64,000 bases of DNA, from NCBI RefSeq assembly GCF_008180155.1, contig NZ_VSZS01000062.1:186001-250000 (forward strand). Reading direction: 5' to 3'. Every line of letters begins with the position of its first letter. Positions within the stretch are counted from its first letter, which is position 1. The notes beneath the pieces were generated by a model. That model was not told where the DNA came from. It searched no databases and worked only from the letters and a program-made list of their open reading frames with translations. A program made the translations under genes and the position numbers. Below are positions 62,864-64,000 of this stretch, piece after piece. This DNA is from Neoaquamicrobium microcysteis. GTDB taxonomy: Bacteria > Pseudomonadota > Alphaproteobacteria > Rhizobiales > Rhizobiaceae.

Positions 62864-63655
62864 ATGATCGAGGCACGCGACGTTTCGGTTTCCTTCGGCC
62901 ACAAGCCAATTCTTCACGGCGTGGAGTTTGTGGCGCGTCCGGGTGAGGTGACGGCCATCGTCGGCCCCAACGGGTCCGGCAAGACGACCTTCCTGAAAGC
63001 GCTCTCCGGCGACCTGAAATCGGAAGGCACCATCCGGCTCAATGGGCGCGACCTGCGCGACATGAAGCCGTGGCAGGCGGCCGGTCTGCGAGCAGTGCTG
63101 CCGCAGGCGACGACGCTGTCATTCCCGTTCACGGTGCGCGAGATCGTGCGGCTGGGCATCGTCAACGGCCGGTCCGGCGCGCTTGCGGGCGAAGACGAGC
63201 GGCTGCCGGAACGTGCCTTGGCGCGTGTGGACCTCGAGGGGTTCGCGGGCCGCTTCTATCAGGAGCTGTCGGGAGGCGAGCAGCAGCGCGTGCAGCTTGC
63301 GCGCGTGTTGTGCCAGGTCTGGGCCCCGGTGCTGGAAGGCGAGCCGCGCTGGCTGTTCCTGGACGAACCGGTGTCGAGCCTGGACATCAAGCATCAGCTC
63401 GTCATCATGAAGATCGCACGCGACTTCGCTGCGCGCGGCGGCGGTGTGGTCGCTATTCTGCACGATCTGAACCTGACATCGATGTTCGCCGACCATGTGA
63501 CGGTGATGAATCGGGGCAGGGTGGCGGCATCGGGCTCGCCGTCGGACGTCTTCACAGACGACCTCATCTACCGAGTCTTCGAATGCAGACTGAAGGTGGG
63601 AGCGCTGCCTGAGGGCAACGCGCCGTTCGTCCTTCCCCAATCCGCGGTGCTGTAA
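62864..63655 (+). CDS. hmuV: heme ABC transporter ATP-binding protein HmuV
   Basis: A 263-residue ABC ATPase: Walker A GPNGSGKTTF, Q-loop in AVLPQAT, signature ELSGGEQQRVQLARVL, Walker B RWLFLDEPVSSLD and the switch His in VVAILHDLNLTS. HmuV-type insertions such as CQVWAPVLEGEPR (room between signature and Walker B) are present. It completes the hemP-hmuSTUV operon. AGGGG precedes the ATG at 62864. The stop is four bases before the convergent rirA stop. Confidence 0.92.
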   Translation: MIEARDVSVSFGHKPILHGVEFVARPGEVTAIVGPNGSGKTTFLKALSGDLKSEGTIRLNGRDLRDMKPWQAAGLRAVLPQATTLSFPFTVREIVRLGIVNGRSGALAGEDERLPERALARVDLEGFAGRFYQELSGGEQQRVQLARVLCQVWAPVLEGEPRWLFLDEPVSSLDIKHQLVIMKIARDFAARGGGVVAILHDLNLTSMFADHVTVMNRGRVAASGSPSDVFTDDLIYRVFECRLKVGALPEGNAPFVLPQSAVL

Positions 63656-63659
63656 CGCG

Positions 63660-64000
63660 TCAGGCGTTGGCGGCCAGCCGCGGCAGGTCGTCGATGCCGA
63701 GCCGGTCTCGCAGCGAGAAGCGCGCGCTGGCGAGATCCTCGATCGTGTAGCTGGAAAGAACGTCGAAGAACGCGCCTAGCGCCTTGCGCAGGGCCTCGTT
63801 CAGCGCGCACGAATCGACGAGCGGGCACTCGGCCGAATCGCTTTCGAAGCATTCGGCCATGGCGAAGTTGTCCTCCGTCACGCGCACGACATCGAACAGG
63901 GTGATCGCGGAAGCGGCCCTTCCGAGCCGCACGCCGCCGTTGCGGCCGCGCACCGTCTCGACCAGCTTGTTTTCCACGAGCGGCTGGAGAATCTTGAACA
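63660..64000 (-). CDS. rirA: iron-responsive Rrf2-family regulator RirA, 5' end beyond window
   Basis: The C-terminal 113 residues of an Rrf2-family regulator. The sequence FKILQPLVENKLVETVRGRNGGVRLG is the end of the winged helix-turn-helix. It is followed by the iron-sulfur cysteines in MAECFESDSAECPLVDSCALN, the three-Cys arrangement of RirA, and by FDVLSSYTIEDL. RirA represses iron-uptake genes in rhizobia when its cluster is intact. The frame is open to the right edge, so about the first 45 residues are missing. It lies next to the heme locus whose divergent promoter holds a RirA-type box. Confidence 0.92.
   Translation of the reverse strand, partial: FKILQPLVENKLVETVRGRNGGVRLGRAASAITLFDVVRVTEDNFAMAECFESDSAECPLVDSCALNEALRKALGAFFDVLSSYTIEDLASARFSLRDRLGIDDLPRLAANA

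Overview
The window is high-GC chromosomal DNA from an alphaproteobacterium of the order Hyphomicrobiales (Rhizobiales), probably near Phyllobacteriaceae (Mesorhizobium, Aquamicrobium or Nitratireductor type). This rests on the AcpXL/LpxXL very-long-chain lipid A cluster, the iron regulator RirA, the hemP-hmuSTUV heme locus, a Lrp-type putR divergent from putA, and the general gene content. No tRNA, rRNA, IS element, prophage or CRISPR array was seen. The species is an inference.

Region 1 (1 to about 22.7 kb) is a one-carbon and methylamine island. It encodes a methyltetrahydrofolate:corrinoid methyltransferase (cut by the left edge), a MetF-type methylenetetrahydrofolate reductase with a separate Cys-rich MetV-like partner, a PF13769-like small protein, a DUF4893-like secreted protein, a DUF1638 protein, a corrinoid shuttle protein, and two MttB-family methyltransferases without pyrrolysine. 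It also encodes an unusual two-[4Fe-4S] protein whose N-terminal part resembles the cobalamin-processing protein MMACHC, a betaine-homocysteine methyltransferase with an XRE regulator, and a dimethylglycine dehydrogenase-like flavoprotein directly downstream of the second MttB gene. Read together, these suggest that a quaternary amine such as glycine betaine is demethylated by MttB onto the corrinoid protein. The methyl group would then pass to tetrahydrofolate and be oxidised by MetF/MetV, while dimethylglycine goes to the flavoprotein. This is the methyl branch of the Wood-Ljungdahl pathway running in reverse in an apparently aerobic bacterium. A fatty acid desaturase, a PhnD-like protein, a class III aminotransferase, an AhpD-like protein, two valine-degradation genes and cobQ (cobalamin synthesis) share this part.

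Region 2 (22.7-37.4 kb) holds small metabolic and regulatory genes (cupin, VOC, AraC, TauE/SafE, TerB). A five-gene operon follows, encoding an M20 deacylase, a peptide-type binding protein, two permeases and a double ATPase. An L,D-transpeptidase comes next, then a three-gene SoeABC-type molybdenum sulfite dehydrogenase.

Region 3 (37.4-49.4 kb) has the lipid A very-long-chain fatty acid operon (acpXL-fabF2-fabF1-adh-lpxXL, with no fabZ). It also has a histidine-phosphatase-fold protein that has lost its catalytic RH motif, an AEC transporter, gabD, galM, kdgK, and a FixH-like protein paired with a MauG/CcpA-type diheme lipoprotein. A 42-residue membrane protein ends the region.

Region 4 (49.4-64 kb) has putR/putA and then a complete heme acquisition locus. 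One arm is hmuR, an uncharacterised secreted protein, exbB, exbD, tonB, a small hypothetical gene and an IsdG-type heme monooxygenase. The divergent arm is hemP-hmuS-hmuT-hmuU-hmuV. Between the arms lies a TGA-N9-TCA iron-responsive box over a probable promoter, and rirA, whose product is expected to read that box, closes the window (truncated at the right edge).
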